Below, one piece after another: positions 27,671 through 37,223 of a stretch of DNA of 64,000 nucleotides. Within the stretch, counting starts at the first letter, position 1. Each line of letters begins with the position of its first letter. Both the position numbers and the translations under genes were made by a program. This DNA is from Myxococcota bacterium (GTDB lineage: Bacteria; Myxococcota_A; UBA796; CAJQPC01), in contig JAKLKD010000002.1 in assembly GCA_023150845.1 (NCBI GenBank), positions 25,530 to 89,529 of the forward strand, written 5' to 3'. Below the pieces are notes generated by a model. That model was not told the DNA's origin, made no database searches, and was given only the letters and a program-made list of their open reading frames with translations.

Positions 27671-28312
27671 ATGGGTCAAAAAGTTCACCCTGTCGGCTTC
27701 CGAGTCGGCATCGTTCGTGGTTGGGATGCCCAGTGGTATGCCGACAAGAACTACCAGCGCTTCCTCCATGAGGACGTCGCGATCCGGAAGTACGTCAAAG
27801 AGAAGTACGCGCAGGCGAGCATCTCTCGCGTGACCATTGAGCGCGCCGCCAACAAGGCGAAGGTGTTCATCCACGCGGCGAAGCCTGGCATCATCCTCGG
27901 CAAGCGCGCGACCGGCCTGGAGAGCCTGCGGAGCGATCTGCAGAAGCTCACGTCCACCGAGATCTACCCGAACGTCATCGAGGTTCGGAAGGTTGAGACG
28001 GACGCCCAGCTCGTGGCGGAGAACATCGCCGCTCAGCTCGTGAAGCGTGTGTCCTTCCGTCGCGCCCTCAAGAAGGCGATGACCCAGGCGACGCGCTCCG
28101 GCGCCAAGGGCGTCAAGGTTATGTGCAGCGGGCGTCTCGGCGGGGCTGAGATGTCTCGTCGTGAGTGGTACCACGAGGGACGAGTTCCCCTTCACACCCT
28201 CCGTGCCGACATCGACTACGGCTTCGCTGAGGCGAAGACCACCTACGGTGTCATCGGCGTCAAGGTCTGGGTGTTCAAGGGTGAGATTCTGCCCGGTGAC
28301 GATGAGCGTTGA
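27671..28312 (+). CDS. rpsC: 30S ribosomal protein S3
   Basis: A 213-residue S3 beginning [14 protein letters not shown], six bases after rplV. It has the KH domain [20 protein letters not shown] and the C-terminal core [28 protein letters not shown]3 with S4 and S5 forms the mRNA entry and helicase site. It is near the lower end of the usual length because a C-terminal tail is absent. Confidence 0.97.
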   Translation: MGQKVHPVGFRVGIVRGWDAQWYADKNYQRFLHEDVAIRKYVKEKYAQASISRVTIERAANKAKVFIHAAKPGIILGKRATGLESLRSDLQKLTSTEIYPNVIEVRKVETDAQLVAENIAAQLVKRVSFRRALKKAMTQATRSGAKGVKVMCSGRLGGAEMSRREWYHEGRVPLHTLRADIDYGFAEAKTTYGVIGVKVWVFKGEILPGDDER

Positions 28313-28342
28313 GGCCGTCCTGGCCCAGGAGTGTTCAGTACC

Positions 28343-28759
28343 ATGCTGTCTCCCAAGCGTGTCAAGTACCGCAAGCAGCAGAAGGGCAGGATGAATGGGC
28401 TGTCGTACCGCGGCAGCGACGTCTCCTTCGGCGAGTTTGCTCTTCAGGCCACAGGTTGTGGCCGCATCACCGCGCGTCAGCTCGAGGCGGCGCGTATCGC
28501 GTTGACCCGTCACGTGAAGCGCGGTGGTAAAGTCTGGATCCGGATCTTCCCGGACAAGCCCATCTCCAAGAAGCCGGCCGAGACCCGAATGGGTAAAGGT
28601 AAGGGCGCTCCTGAGCTGTGGGTCGCGGTGATTCAGCCTGGTCGCGTCTTGTACGAGATCGAGGGTGTCGCCGAGGACGTGGCCATGGAAGCTCTTCGTC
28701 GCGCTGGCCACAAGCTTCCGCTTGAGTGGCGTGTCGTCAAGCGGGAAGGGGTCATCTGA
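28343..28759 (+). CDS. rplP: 50S ribosomal protein L16
   Basis: I choose ATG 28343 ([17 protein letters not shown]) over the track GTG 28331, because it gives the normal 138 residues and a proper distance from GGAG. Conserved [14 protein letters not shown] and [15 protein letters not shown] are present. The arginine hydroxylated in some species lies in this last region. The stop overlaps rpmC by one base (TGATG). Confidence 0.96.
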   Translation: MLSPKRVKYRKQQKGRMNGLSYRGSDVSFGEFALQATGCGRITARQLEAARIALTRHVKRGGKVWIRIFPDKPISKKPAETRMGKGKGAPELWVAVIQPGRVLYEIEGVAEDVAMEALRRAGHKLPLEWRVVKREGVI

Positions 28760-29076
28760 TGAAGTACTCTGAGCTCACAAGCCTCTCTGACGAGCAGCTT
28801 GTTCACAAGGAGCTGGCGCTTGAGCGCGAGCTCACGGCTTTCCGCTTCCGGCTCTTCACCAACCAGCTGGACGACAACTCCAAGCTGAAGAAGATCCGCA
28901 AGGACATCGCCCGCGTTCAGACCGCGGCTCGCGCTCGCGAGCTGGCCCAGGGGCTCGCCCCGAACGGTCTGCGGGACCGCTTTAAGGCTACGTTCCAGGC
29001 CCAGGCCCTCAGCGGCCGTCAGGAGGGATCGTCCTTCCTCAAGGGTGTGGTTGACAAGGCTGGCGGTAACGAGTAA
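28759..29076 (+). CDS. rpmC: 50S ribosomal protein L29 with C-terminal extension
   Basis: The start is at ATG 28759, overlapping the rplP stop, and gives 105 residues. The first about 65 match L29 (ELTSLSDEQLVHKELALERELTAFRFR and LKKIRKDIARVQT). About 35-40 residues follow (RFKATFQAQALSGRQEGSSFL), which typical 60-70 residue L29 proteins do not have. L29 sits at the tunnel exit near L23, so the extension would be at the nascent-chain surface. A 199-base spacer follows. Confidence 0.92.
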   Translation: MKYSELTSLSDEQLVHKELALERELTAFRFRLFTNQLDDNSKLKKIRKDIARVQTAARARELAQGLAPNGLRDRFKATFQAQALSGRQEGSSFLKGVVDKAGGNE

Positions 29077-29275
29077 GTAGCAGTGCCCGACGCCGAGCGT
29101 GTCGGGCAAGCGCTCTCGTCCTTCGATGTTCATGGTACCGGGTCGGGTGGTTCCTCCGGTACGTAGTACGATACTCTCCTGGTCTGAGTCCTGCTTCGGT
29201 GGGAGACCCGCCAGGGCACCAGTAACCCGCGTTGGCGTTCATCGTCGGCGTATTCTGCACATGTGAGCAGATCTA
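29077..29275 (+). other. Structured 199-base spacer between rpmC and rpsQ
   Basis: No gene is visible in this gap, which is unusually long for the interior of an S10 operon. GCCCGAC/GTCGGGC and GTACCGG/CCGGTAC can form two 7-bp stems. GTACGTAGTAC is partly palindromic, and CCTGG/CCAGG could form a third arm. It could be an RNA element or hold an internal promoter. Confidence 0.4.
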
Positions 29276-29545
29276 ATGTCCGCAGAGAACAGCGATAGTT
29301 CGGGCCGTCGCCTGCTGACCGGTCGTGTCGTCTCCAACAAGATGGACAAGACCGTCGCGGTTGAGGTTGTCCGGCGTGTCAAGCATCCCAAGTACGAGAA
29401 GTACGTCAACCGCCGTAACGTGTTCAAGGCGCACGATGAGGCCAACGAGTGCCAGCTTGACGACGTCGTCGTCATCCAGGAGTCTCGTCCTCTCTCTCGC
29501 ACCAAGCGCTGGCTTGTCGTCGAGCGGCGTCCCCACCACGGTTGA
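29276..29545 (+). CDS. rpsQ: 30S ribosomal protein S17
   Basis: An 89-residue S17 with a short N-terminal addition before the conserved [21 protein letters not shown] and [16 protein letters not shown]17 is a primary 16S rRNA-binding protein. The ribosome binding site before this ATG is weak, in contrast to its neighbours. Confidence 0.95.
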   Translation: MSAENSDSSGRRLLTGRVVSNKMDKTVAVEVVRRVKHPKYEKYVNRRNVFKAHDEANECQLDDVVVIQESRPLSRTKRWLVVERRPHHG

Positions 29546-29590
29546 TGTTCGAGTCGCTCGCCTGGCTCGCTGGGTGAGGTCGGAGGACTT

Positions 29591-29959
29591 ATGATCCAGA
29601 ATCTTACGGTCTTGGAGGTCGCGGACAACAGCGGCGCCAAGAAGCTCCGTACCATCAAGGTGATCGGCGGCTCTCGTCGTCGGTATGCGTCGATTGGTGA
29701 CGTTGTGGTCGTCTCGATTCGTGAGGCGCTCCCCAACGGCAAGGTGAAGAAGGGCGATGTGGCGCGCGCCGTCATCGTGCGGACCAGCAAAGAGGTCCGC
29801 CGCCCCGATGGCACCTACATCCGTTTCGACAACAACTCTGCCGTCCTCATCAACAAGGATGGAGAGCCCATCGGCACTCGTATCTTCGGGCCTGTGGCGC
29901 GTGAGCTTCGCGCCAAGAAGTACATGAAGATCGTGTCTTTGGCTCCCGAAGTCCTCTAG
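29591..29959 (+). CDS. rplN: 50S ribosomal protein L14
   Basis: A 122-residue L14 of standard length, beginning [20 protein letters not shown] and containing [26 protein letters not shown] (conserved tract). L14 contacts the 30S subunit and is the docking site of the silencing factor RsfS. AGGAC lies upstream. Confidence 0.97.
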   Translation: MIQNLTVLEVADNSGAKKLRTIKVIGGSRRRYASIGDVVVVSIREALPNGKVKKGDVARAVIVRTSKEVRRPDGTYIRFDNNSAVLINKDGEPIGTRIFGPVARELRAKKYMKIVSLAPEVL

Positions 29960-29976
29960 CAGCTCAGGAGCGTGCC

Positions 29977-30300
29977 ATGTCGGCGCCCAAGTTTAAGATC
30001 AAGCGTGGCGACACCGTAGTGGTTGTCGCGGGCCGTCACAAGGGGAGCCGGGGCAAGGTCCTGTCGGTCATCCCTGAGGACTCTCGGGTTGTGGTCGAGG
30101 GGGTCAACCTCGTCAAGCGTCACCAGAAGGGCGCTGGCGAGCAGCCTGGCCAGATCATTCAGAAAGAGGCCGCGGTTCACATCTCGAACGTCGCCCTCTG
30201 GAGCGAGTCCTTGCAGAGCCGCGTCAAGGTGGGCCTCAAGGTCGCCGAGGACGGTTCTAAGGTCCGGGTCGATCGTAAGACTGGCGCGCTGCTCGATTGA
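29977..30300 (+). CDS. rplX: 50S ribosomal protein L24
   Basis: A 107-residue L24 with a KOW motif at the N-terminus (KRGDTVVVVAGRHKGSRGKV) and the typical HISNVAL segment. L24 initiates 50S assembly. Length is normal, and it follows rplN after 17 bases with AGGAG upstream. Confidence 0.97.
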   Translation: MSAPKFKIKRGDTVVVVAGRHKGSRGKVLSVIPEDSRVVVEGVNLVKRHQKGAGEQPGQIIQKEAAVHISNVALWSESLQSRVKVGLKVAEDGSKVRVDRKTGALLD

Positions 30301-30326
30301 GCATCGGTCGATAGGAGATTCCCCTC

Positions 30327-30869
30327 ATGGTTCCCCGTCTCAAAGAACGGTACATGACCGAGCTGGTGCCGAAGCTCAAGCAAGAGCTTGGCAGCACCAA
30401 CATCATGTGTGTTCCTCGCCTTGAGAAGATCGTGGTCAACACCTCCATCAAGGAGGCCATCCAGAACCAGAAGCTGCTCGATACGGCGGCTGAGGAGCTG
30501 GCGGTGATCACCGGTCAGAAGGCCATCATCCGGCGCGCGCGCAAGTCCATCGCGAACTTCAAGCTTCGTGAGGGCATGGCCATCGGCGCCAAGGTCACGC
30601 TTCGCGGCGACCGTATGTGGCACTTCTTCGACCGTCTCCTCTCGGTCGCCATTCCCCGTATTCGTGACTTCCGTGGGCTCAGCCCCAAGGGTTTCGACGG
30701 TCGTGGCAACTACTCGCTCGGTCTCACCGAGCAGATCCTCTTCCCTGAGATCAACTACGACAAGGTCGTGAAGATCCACGGGATGAACATCACCTTCGTC
30801 ACCACCGCGAAGACGGACGCTGAGGCCCGGGCTCTCCTGGTCAGCCTCGGCTTCCCGTTCCGCTCCTAG
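30327..30869 (+). CDS. rplE: 50S ribosomal protein L5
   Basis: A 180-residue L5 with [40 protein letters not shown] and [21 protein letters not shown]5 binds 5S rRNA and contacts P-site tRNA. Length and motifs are standard. It is followed by rpsN after nine bases. Confidence 0.97.
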   Translation: MVPRLKERYMTELVPKLKQELGSTNIMCVPRLEKIVVNTSIKEAIQNQKLLDTAAEELAVITGQKAIIRRARKSIANFKLREGMAIGAKVTLRGDRMWHFFDRLLSVAIPRIRDFRGLSPKGFDGRGNYSLGLTEQILFPEINYDKVVKIHGMNITFVTTAKTDAEARALLVSLGFPFRS

Positions 30870-30878
30870 GAGTAGCTC

Positions 30879-31064
30879 ATGGCCAAAAAGTCCATGATCG
30901 CGAAGTCTCAGCGGAAGGCCAAGTTCTCGACCCGCCAGCACAACCGCTGCAAGGTGTGTGGTCGGCCCCGGGCCTACTACCGTGACTTTGACCTGTGTCG
31001 CATCTGCTTGCGGAACATGGCGCTTCGGGGCGAGCTCCCTGGCGTCACCAAGGCAAGCTGGTAG
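30879..31064 (+). CDS. rpsN: 30S ribosomal protein S14, zinc-binding type
   Basis: A 61-residue short S14 with two CxxC pairs (CKVCGR and CRICLR) that bind zinc, so it is the zinc (type Z) form rather than the long Cys-free form. AGGAG precedes the ATG. A 95-base gap before rpsH shows no gene. Confidence 0.97.
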   Translation: MAKKSMIAKSQRKAKFSTRQHNRCKVCGRPRAYYRDFDLCRICLRNMALRGELPGVTKASW

Positions 31065-31159
31065 TTCGCTGAGATCGTTAGCCGAGCTTCATTGGCCCGG
31101 TCGGTGGTAGGTCTCGATGCAAAACGCACGAGAAACCAGCACCGTATAGGAGAGTTCTG

Positions 31160-31558
31160 ATGTCGATGACCGATCCGATCGCAGACCTGCTGACCAGGAT
31201 TCGGAACGCCAGCCAGGCGCGTCATCCCACGGTCGTGGTGCCCCGGTCAAAGATCAAGTTGGAGCTGGTGAAGATCCTCAAGCAGGAGGGCTTCATCGAG
31301 GGCTTCATTGATGTTCCCGAGGGTCCCCAGGGGCAGATCAAGATCTTCCTGCGTTACGACGCGGCCAACCGTGGAGTGATCCGCGGCCTTGACCGTGTCT
31401 CCAAGCCCGGATGTCGGAAGTACGTGGGTCGCGATGAGATCCCGCGTGTCCGCAACGGCCTTGGCCTCGCCATCCTCACTACGCCGAAGGGCGTGCTCAC
31501 CGGCCAGCAGGCGCTCCACGCGGGCGTCGGTGGTGAGCTGCTCTGCTACGTCTGGTAG
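31160..31558 (+). CDS. rpsH: 30S ribosomal protein S8
   Basis: A 132-residue S8 with [15 protein letters not shown] at the start and [19 protein letters not shown] near the C-terminus. S8 binds the central domain of 16S rRNA and in enterobacteria represses the spc operon. The ribosome binding site is AGGAG. Confidence 0.97.
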   Translation: MSMTDPIADLLTRIRNASQARHPTVVVPRSKIKLELVKILKQEGFIEGFIDVPEGPQGQIKIFLRYDAANRGVIRGLDRVSKPGCRKYVGRDEIPRVRNGLGLAILTTPKGVLTGQQALHAGVGGELLCYVW

Positions 31559-31576
31559 CAGGGATAGGAGTCTGTC

Positions 31577-32116
31577 ATGTCGCGCGTAGGTAAGGTGCCT
31601 GTTCAGATCCCTGCCGGGGTAAAGCTCACGGTTGGGGACAAGGTGGTGGTCAGCGGGCCCAAGGGTTCGCTTGAGCGTGTCCTCGTTGAGGGGATCACGA
31701 TCGAGCAGACCGGTGGCGCCGCTCACCTTCACCGGAGCTCCGAGGAGCGCAACATTCGGGCCAACCATGGCCTGATGCGCGCGCTGCTCAACAACATGGT
31801 GGTTGGCGTCACGAAGGGTTTTGAGCGTCGGCTCGAGATCATCGGCGTCGGCTACAAGGCCGAGATGAAGGGCGCCAAGCTCGTCCTGAGCCTCGGCTAC
31901 TCCCATCCCATTGAGTTCTCGCCCCCTGCCGGGATCTCCATCGCTGTCGACACGAAGGCGAACAAGATCGTCGTGTCGGGGGCGGACAAGGAGGCCGTCG
32001 GCCAGGTCGCCTCGGACATCCGTGGCTTCCGCTCTCCTGACTCCTACAAGGGGAAGGGTGTGCGGTATGAGGGTGAGCGTGTCCGGCTCAAGGCCGGCAA
32101 GTCCGCGAAGAAGTAG
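31577..32116 (+). CDS. rplF: 50S ribosomal protein L6
   Basis: A 179-residue L6 (MSRVGKVPVQIPAGV) with both L6 repeats, GVTKGFERRLEIIGVGYKA and the C-terminal RSPDSYKGKGVRYEGE. L6 lies near the sarcin-ricin loop. Ordinary spc-cluster gene. Confidence 0.97.
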   Translation: MSRVGKVPVQIPAGVKLTVGDKVVVSGPKGSLERVLVEGITIEQTGGAAHLHRSSEERNIRANHGLMRALLNNMVVGVTKGFERRLEIIGVGYKAEMKGAKLVLSLGYSHPIEFSPPAGISIAVDTKANKIVVSGADKEAVGQVASDIRGFRSPDSYKGKGVRYEGERVRLKAGKSAKK

Positions 32117-32125
32117 GAGTGCGCC

Positions 32126-32494
32126 ATGGGTAAGACCAATCCCTCTCAGGTCGCGCGTGAGCGCCGCAAGGTCTCGATTCGTAAGCGCGTCAGCGGCACG
32201 GTGGAGCGTCCTCGCCTCACCATCTTCCGCAGCGCGTCCCACATCTACGCCCAGGTGGTCAACGACGAGAGTGGTCATACCCTCGTCGCGGCTTCCACCC
32301 GGTCTCCCGAGCTCAAGGGGCTCGAGGGGCATCGTGGAAACATCAACGCGGCCGTGGCGGTCGGCAAGCTCCTCGCGGAGAAGGCCATCGCCGCGAACGT
32401 CACCAAGGTCGTCTTCGACCGCAACGGCTATCTCTATCACGGTCGCGTTAAGGCGCTCGCCGACGCTGCTCGTGAGGGTGGTCTCGACTTCTAA
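32126..32494 (+). CDS. rplR: 50S ribosomal protein L18
   Basis: A 122-residue L18 with [18 protein letters not shown] and the C-terminal [25 protein letters not shown]18 binds 5S rRNA with L5. AGGAG lies before the ATG, nine bases after rplF. Confidence 0.97.
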   Translation: MGKTNPSQVARERRKVSIRKRVSGTVERPRLTIFRSASHIYAQVVNDESGHTLVAASTRSPELKGLEGHRGNINAAVAVGKLLAEKAIAANVTKVVFDRNGYLYHGRVKALADAAREGGLDF

Positions 32495-32527
32495 GCGACT
32501 GGCGATGGCCCGCAGCGGAGGATTCAA

Positions 32528-33079
32528 GTGAACAAGGTATCCCGCAGTCGTCGTCAGGATGCTGATGACGGTCTGATTGAGAAAGTGATCCACGTCAACC
32601 GCGTCGCGAAGGTCGTCAAGGGCGGCCGTCGCTTCAGCTTCTCCGCCATCGTCGTTGTCGGCGACGGTGAGGGGCAGGTCGGCGTCGGCATGGGCAAGGC
32701 CAACGAGGTGCCCGAGGCGATCCGCAAGGCCACCAACAAGGCCAAGGCGAGCTTGCTCAAGGTCGCGATGGTGGACGGCACCGTGCCGCACATCACCCGC
32801 GGCGAGTACGGCTCCGGCACTGTGGTGCTGCGCCCCGCCGCGCCTGGTACGGGCGTCATCGCGGGTCCGGCCGTGCGCGCCATCATGGACGCTGTCGGTT
32901 ACCGCAACGTCCTCTCCAAGAGCCTGGGCTCCAGCAACCCCTACAACGTGGTGCGCGCGACCTTCGCTGCTCTTGAGCAGCTGGAGTCGCCGGAGCAGTT
33001 CGCGGTTCGGACCAACCAGGACCTCGACAAGGTGCTCTCCAACTACAACGTCGGCGCGCGGGTTTGGCGCTCCGCTTAG
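32528..33079 (+). CDS. rpsE: 30S ribosomal protein S5
   Basis: A 183-residue S5 starting at GTG. It has the double-stranded-RNA-like domain ([21 protein letters not shown] begins the conserved tract) and the C-terminal domain with [21 protein letters not shown] and [15 protein letters not shown]5 is part of the mRNA entry and fidelity site. Confidence 0.97.
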   Translation: MNKVSRSRRQDADDGLIEKVIHVNRVAKVVKGGRRFSFSAIVVVGDGEGQVGVGMGKANEVPEAIRKATNKAKASLLKVAMVDGTVPHITRGEYGSGTVVLRPAAPGTGVIAGPAVRAIMDAVGYRNVLSKSLGSSNPYNVVRATFAALEQLESPEQFAVRTNQDLDKVLSNYNVGARVWRSA

Positions 33080-33122
33080 GCGGGCGTCGAGCTGAGCGCG
33101 TGAGAACGCACGAGGTATCGCC

Positions 33123-33308
33123 GTGAAAATGCTCAAGGTCACGTTGACCCGCTCAACGATTGGCACCACGGATGATCAGACCGCGACCGTGATCGGGCTC
33201 GGGCTCCGGAAGATTCACTCTTCCCGGGTGCTCGAGAACACCCCCTCGGTTCGTGGCATGGTCAAGAAGGTCATTCATCTCGTTCATGTCGAGGAAGTCG
33301 AGGCCTGA
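33123..33308 (+). CDS. rpmD: 50S ribosomal protein L30
   Basis: A 61-residue L30 starting at GTG with GAGG upstream; ATG two codons later is an alternative start. [37 protein letters not shown] and [14 protein letters not shown] match the family. L30 is a small helix-sheet protein of the 50S. Confidence 0.95.
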   Translation: MKMLKVTLTRSTIGTTDDQTATVIGLGLRKIHSSRVLENTPSVRGMVKKVIHLVHVEEVEA

Positions 33309-33392
33309 TTTGGCCCGCAGATGAGGATGGGCGGCGCTTGCAGGGACCAGTCCTGCGCCTCGCCTGTCCTCTCTTCGACTCTGGAGTTTCAG

Positions 33393-33845
33393 ATGGCGAA
33401 CGAACTCTCCAACCTCAAGCCGGTCCCCGGCTCCACCAAGAAGCGCATGCGCGTCGGCCGTGGAGAGGGCTCTGGTAAGGGCAAGACCTCGGGCCGTGGC
33501 CAGAAGGGCCAGGGCTCCCGCGCCGGTGAGGGCGTGCGTCCGGGCTTCGAGGGCGGTCAGATGCCCTTGCAGCGGCGCATCCCGAAGCGCGGCTTCACGA
33601 ACATCTTCGCGAAGGACTACACCGTCATGAACATCGGTGACCTCAACGGCCGTTACGCGGCTGGTGACGTTGTTGATCTTGACGGTCTCAAGGCCCGTGG
33701 CCACGTTTCGTATGTTGGTCGCGATGGTCTCAAGATCCTCGGGGCTGGTGAGCTCGAAGTCGCTCTCACCATCAAGGCTGCGAAGTTCAGCGAGACGGCT
33801 CGCGCGAAGATCGTAGCGGCTGGTGGTGTGGCTGAGGAGATCTGA
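33393..33845 (+). CDS. rplO: 50S ribosomal protein L15
   Basis: ATG 33393 (MANELSNLKPVPGS) is the correct start; the track ORF begins 72 bases too early. The 150-residue product has the Gly/Lys-rich KKRMRVGRGEGSGKGKTSGRG segment and FEGGQMPLQRRIPKRGF. secY begins one base after its stop, so the two are translationally coupled. Confidence 0.96.
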   Translation: MANELSNLKPVPGSTKKRMRVGRGEGSGKGKTSGRGQKGQGSRAGEGVRPGFEGGQMPLQRRIPKRGFTNIFAKDYTVMNIGDLNGRYAAGDVVDLDGLKARGHVSYVGRDGLKILGAGELEVALTIKAAKFSETARAKIVAAGGVAEEI

Positions 33846-33846
33846 C

Positions 33847-35190
33847 GTGTTCTCATCCCTGGCCGATGTCTGGAAGATGCCGGATCTTCGGAGCCGCATC
33901 TTCTTCACGCTGGCGTTGCTGGCGGTTTATCGGCTCGGGATCTTCATCCCGGCTCCCGGGGTGGATCGCGCCGCGCTCTCCGAGTTCTTCCAGTCGGGGT
34001 CCAACACGCTGTTTGGGCTCTACGACATGTTCTCGGGCGGCGCCCTTGAGCAGTTCAGCGTCTTCGTGCTCGGCATCATGCCGTACATCAGCGCCTCGAT
34101 CATCATCCAGGTGCTGAGCTCCACGGTGCCGCAGCTCGAGCGCCTCTCGAAAGAGGGGCAGACCGGGCGCAACAAGCTCAACCAGTACACCCGCTACCTC
34201 ACCATCGTCATCGCGCTCGTGCAGTCCGGCAGCATCGCCGTCGGGCTTGAGCAGATGAAGGTGGGCAACGGGGAGTCGGTGGTGATCGCCGTCGGGTGGG
34301 GCTTCCGCCTCATGACGATGATCACGATGACCGCGGGGAGCTGCTTCGTGATGTGGCTCGGTGAGCAGATCACCGAGCGCGGCATCGGAAGCGGCTCGTC
34401 GTTGATCATCACCGCGGGCATCGTGGCGGGGCTGCCGACAGGCGCCTACCAGCTCGCGCAGAAGGTCGGCAACGGGGACATGAACCTCCTCGGCGTCACC
34501 TTGCTGGTGCTGTTCATGTTCGCGGTGCTCGTGGGCATCGTGTTCATCGAGCGCGGCCAGCGCCGTGTGCCCATCCAGTACGCCAAGCGGGTCGTCGGAC
34601 GACGTGTGTATGGCGGACAGGAGACACACCTCCCGCTCAAGGTGAACGTGGCCGGCGTGATCCCGCCCATCTTCGCCAGCGCGGTGCTGATGTTCCCGGC
34701 GACGCTCTCGACGCTCCTGAACAGCGACAACGTCGTGCTCGGTCGCATCGTCGGCGCCTTCACCCCCGGCGCGTGGCTGTACAACACGGTCTATGTCGGG
34801 CTGATCGTCTTCTTCGCCTACTTCTACACGGCCGTGACGTTCAACCCCGTTGACGTGGCGGACAACCTCAAGAAGCAGGGCGGGTTCATCCCCGGCGTGC
34901 GCCCCGGTCGCCAGACCGCGGAGTACATCGACCGCATCCTCAGCCGCCTCACCTTGGGTGGCGCGCTGTACCTCGCCGCGGTCTGTGTGCTCCCGACCCT
35001 GCTCATCACGCAGTACGGGATCCCCTTCTACTTCGGCGGAACCGGGCTGCTCATCGTCGTCAGTGTGTCCTTGGACACCGTGGCGCAGATCGAGGGCCAC
35101 ATGCTCACGAAGCATTACGACGGCCTGATTCAATCCAGCAACGTTCGAGGTCGGCAGCGCCGCCTCTTGGAGAAGTCCAAGAGCGAGTGA
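33847..35190 (+). CDS. secY: Preprotein translocase subunit SecY
   Basis: A GTG at 33847 gives a 447-residue SecY (MFSSLADVWKMPDLRSRIFF). It has ten predicted membrane segments, the plug-region segment FSGGALEQFSVFVLGIMPYISAS (conserved tract), and cytoplasmic loops QRRVPIQYAKRVVGRR and NLKKQGGFIPGVRPG that dock SecA and the ribosome. SecY is the protein-conducting channel. SecE and SecG are also encoded in this window. Confidence 0.98.
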   Translation: MFSSLADVWKMPDLRSRIFFTLALLAVYRLGIFIPAPGVDRAALSEFFQSGSNTLFGLYDMFSGGALEQFSVFVLGIMPYISASIIIQVLSSTVPQLERLSKEGQTGRNKLNQYTRYLTIVIALVQSGSIAVGLEQMKVGNGESVVIAVGWGFRLMTMITMTAGSCFVMWLGEQITERGIGSGSSLIITAGIVAGLPTGAYQLAQKVGNGDMNLLGVTLLVLFMFAVLVGIVFIERGQRRVPIQYAKRVVGRRVYGGQETHLPLKVNVAGVIPPIFASAVLMFPATLSTLLNSDNVVLGRIVGAFTPGAWLYNTVYVGLIVFFAYFYTAVTFNPVDVADNLKKQGGFIPGVRPGRQTAEYIDRILSRLTLGGALYLAAVCVLPTLLITQYGIPFYFGGTGLLIVVSVSLDTVAQIEGHMLTKHYDGLIQSSNVRGRQRRLLEKSKSE

Positions 35191-35264
35191 GCCGGGGCGC
35201 TGGTGGCCTCGCAGAGAGCGGCTGACCCTTCGGGCGTCAGCCGTGTGTTTTCGGAGGCGAGCGC

Positions 35265-35912
35265 ATGATCATCATCCTCTTCGGGCCCCCGGGCGCTGGC
35301 AAAGGAACTCAGGCCAGCGCGCTGTGTGAGGCCTACGGCGTGCCCCAGGTCGCCACGGGCGACATCTTCCGGGCGCACCTCAAGAACAACACGCCGCTTG
35401 GGCAGCTCGCCCGCAGCTTCATGAACAACGGCCAGCTCGTCCCGGACGAGGTCGTGTGGAAGCTCGTCGAGAGCCGCCTCTCCGAGCCCGACTGCGCCGG
35501 TGGGGTGCTGCTCGACGGGTTCCCGCGGACCGTAGTCCAGGCGGAGCTCATGCTCAGCTGGGTCAAAGAGAGCGGTCTGGCCCTGAGCCAGGTGCTCGCG
35601 CTGGTGGTCCCCGACGAGGAGCTCGTCGAGCGCCTCGCCGGTCGGCGCACCTGCCTCGACTGCCAGGCGAGCTACCACGTGCAGTACAACCCCCCCACCG
35701 TCGAGGGGGTCTGTGATCGTTGTGGTTCGCACCGCGTCGTGCAGCGTGAGGATGACTCCGAGGAGACGGTCCGCAAGCGGATCGCCACCTACCACCGCGA
35801 GACCGCGCCGGTGCTGGACTTCTTCAAGGCCCGGGGCCTCGCGACCGAGGTCGATGGCCTCGGCGAGATCGGCGACGTCGCCGCGCGCCTCCGTCAGGCG
35901 CTGCAGGGATGA
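35265..35912 (+). CDS. adk: Adenylate kinase with zinc-type LID
   Basis: A 215-residue adenylate kinase that balances ATP, AMP and ADP. The P-loop GPPGAGKGTQ is near residue 7, the AMP-binding LLDGFPRT is near 84, and the long LID carries CLDCQASYH...CDRCGS, four cysteines suited to structural zinc as in Gram-positive enzymes. It follows secY as in many bacteria, and its stop overlaps map by four bases. Confidence 0.97.
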   Translation: MIIILFGPPGAGKGTQASALCEAYGVPQVATGDIFRAHLKNNTPLGQLARSFMNNGQLVPDEVVWKLVESRLSEPDCAGGVLLDGFPRTVVQAELMLSWVKESGLALSQVLALVVPDEELVERLAGRRTCLDCQASYHVQYNPPTVEGVCDRCGSHRVVQREDDSEETVRKRIATYHRETAPVLDFFKARGLATEVDGLGEIGDVAARLRQALQG

Positions 35913-36673
35913 TCCCCGTCAAGGCGCACTGGGAGGTGCCGCTGATGCGCACGGCGGGGCGCCTCTTGGCCGAGGCGATCGCCGAGGTCCGCGCGCACGT
36001 CGCCGTCGGCGTCACGCCCCGAGAGCTCGACCGGATCTTCGAGCAGGCGATCGCCGCTCGCGGCGCGCGCTCGGCGTTCAAGGGCTACGACACCGGCGCG
36101 GGCCCCTTCCCTGCGACGATCTGCGCCAGCCGAAACGAGCAGGTGGTCCATGGGATCCCCGACGATCGGCCCCTGAACGATGGCGATCTCATCTCCCTGG
36201 ACTTCGGCCTCGAGTACGGCGGGTATTTCGCCGACTCGGCCTTCTCGATGGGGGTTGGCACCGTCACCCCCAAGGTCCAGCGCCTCCTTGACATCACGGA
36301 GAAGAGCCTATACAAGGCCATCTCCCTCGCTGTGCCCGGCGCTCGGATCGGAGATCTGGGTCACAGCGTGCAAAGCCTCTGTGAGAGTGAAGGATTTGGT
36401 GTCGTCCGTGACCTCGTCGGTCACGGGATCGGTCGTCGGATGCACGAACCCCCCTCGGTCCCCAACTTCGGGAAGCGCGGGACGGGGGTGCCCCTCAAGC
36501 CAGGCGTCTGTCTGGCCATTGAGCCGATGATCACGATGGGCGACTACCGGACGCGCACGCTCAAGGACGGCTGGACCGTCGTCACTACCGATGGGTCGTT
36601 CGCGGCCCACTTCGAGCACACTGTGCTCATCACCGAGAACGGGCCTGAGATCCTCACGGCCCCGCTTCGTTGA
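35909..36673 (+). CDS. map: Methionine aminopeptidase type I
   Basis: A 254-residue enzyme removing the initiator methionine from new proteins. Metal ligands are all in place: [16 protein letters not shown] (two Asp), [12 protein letters not shown] (His), IEPM (Glu) and FEHTV (Glu). It overlaps adk by ATGA. infA, often next in the spc cluster, is not present; rpmJ follows after 49 bases. Confidence 0.97.
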   Translation: MIPVKAHWEVPLMRTAGRLLAEAIAEVRAHVAVGVTPRELDRIFEQAIAARGARSAFKGYDTGAGPFPATICASRNEQVVHGIPDDRPLNDGDLISLDFGLEYGGYFADSAFSMGVGTVTPKVQRLLDITEKSLYKAISLAVPGARIGDLGHSVQSLCESEGFGVVRDLVGHGIGRRMHEPPSVPNFGKRGTGVPLKPGVCLAIEPMITMGDYRTRTLKDGWTVVTTDGSFAAHFEHTVLITENGPEILTAPLR

Positions 36674-36722
36674 CCATGAATCCACCGATGAACCGGAGCG
36701 AGGGCTCCGGCGAGGAGAGGAA

Positions 36723-36836
36723 ATGAAGGTCAAGGCGTCAGTCAAGCGCATCTGCGACAAGTGCCGGATCATCCGGCGTCGCGGCATCGTGCGTGTGATC
36801 TGCGAGACTCCCAAACACAAGCAGCGTCAGGGCTAG
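36723..36836 (+). CDS. rpmJ: 50S ribosomal protein L36
   Basis: The real product is the 37-residue end of a longer track ORF, starting at ATG 36723 behind [30 protein letters not shown] with a later Cys and His (CETPKH) gives the zinc-binding (C+) form of L36. It leads the alpha-type cluster rpsM-rpsK-rpoA-rplQ. Confidence 0.96.
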   Translation: MKVKASVKRICDKCRIIRRRGIVRVICETPKHKQRQG

Positions 36837-36845
36837 GAGGAACAC

Positions 36846-37211
36846 ATGGCTCGTATTGAGGGTGTTGACCTCCCGCGCCAGAAGCGCATCGAGATCGCGC
36901 TCACCTACATCTTCGGGATCGGCCGGGCGACCGCGCTCAAGATCCTTGAGGACGCTCAGGTGGACCGCGCGATCCGCACCCAGGACCTCTCCGAGGTCGA
37001 GGTGGCGCGTATCCGTGAGGTCATTCAGCGTCGTGTGAAGGTCGAGGGCGAGCTCCGCAAAGAGATCGCCATGAACATCAAGCGCTTGATCGACCTCGGC
37101 GCTTATCGCGGCCTTCGCCACAAGCGGGGTCTCCCGGTTCGCGGCCAGCGGACCCACACCAATGCGCGCACCCGCAAGGGCCCGCGTCGCGTCGTCGCGA
37201 AGAAGCGGTAA
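36846..37211 (+). CDS. rpsM: 30S ribosomal protein S13
   Basis: A 121-residue S13 ([26 protein letters not shown]) with the basic C-terminal tail [18 protein letters not shown] that contacts P-site tRNA. It forms bridges to the 50S with S19. AGGAGG lies upstream. Confidence 0.98.
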   Translation: MARIEGVDLPRQKRIEIALTYIFGIGRATALKILEDAQVDRAIRTQDLSEVEVARIREVIQRRVKVEGELRKEIAMNIKRLIDLGAYRGLRHKRGLPVRGQRTHTNARTRKGPRRVVAKKR

Positions 37212-37223
37212 GCGGAGCTGACC

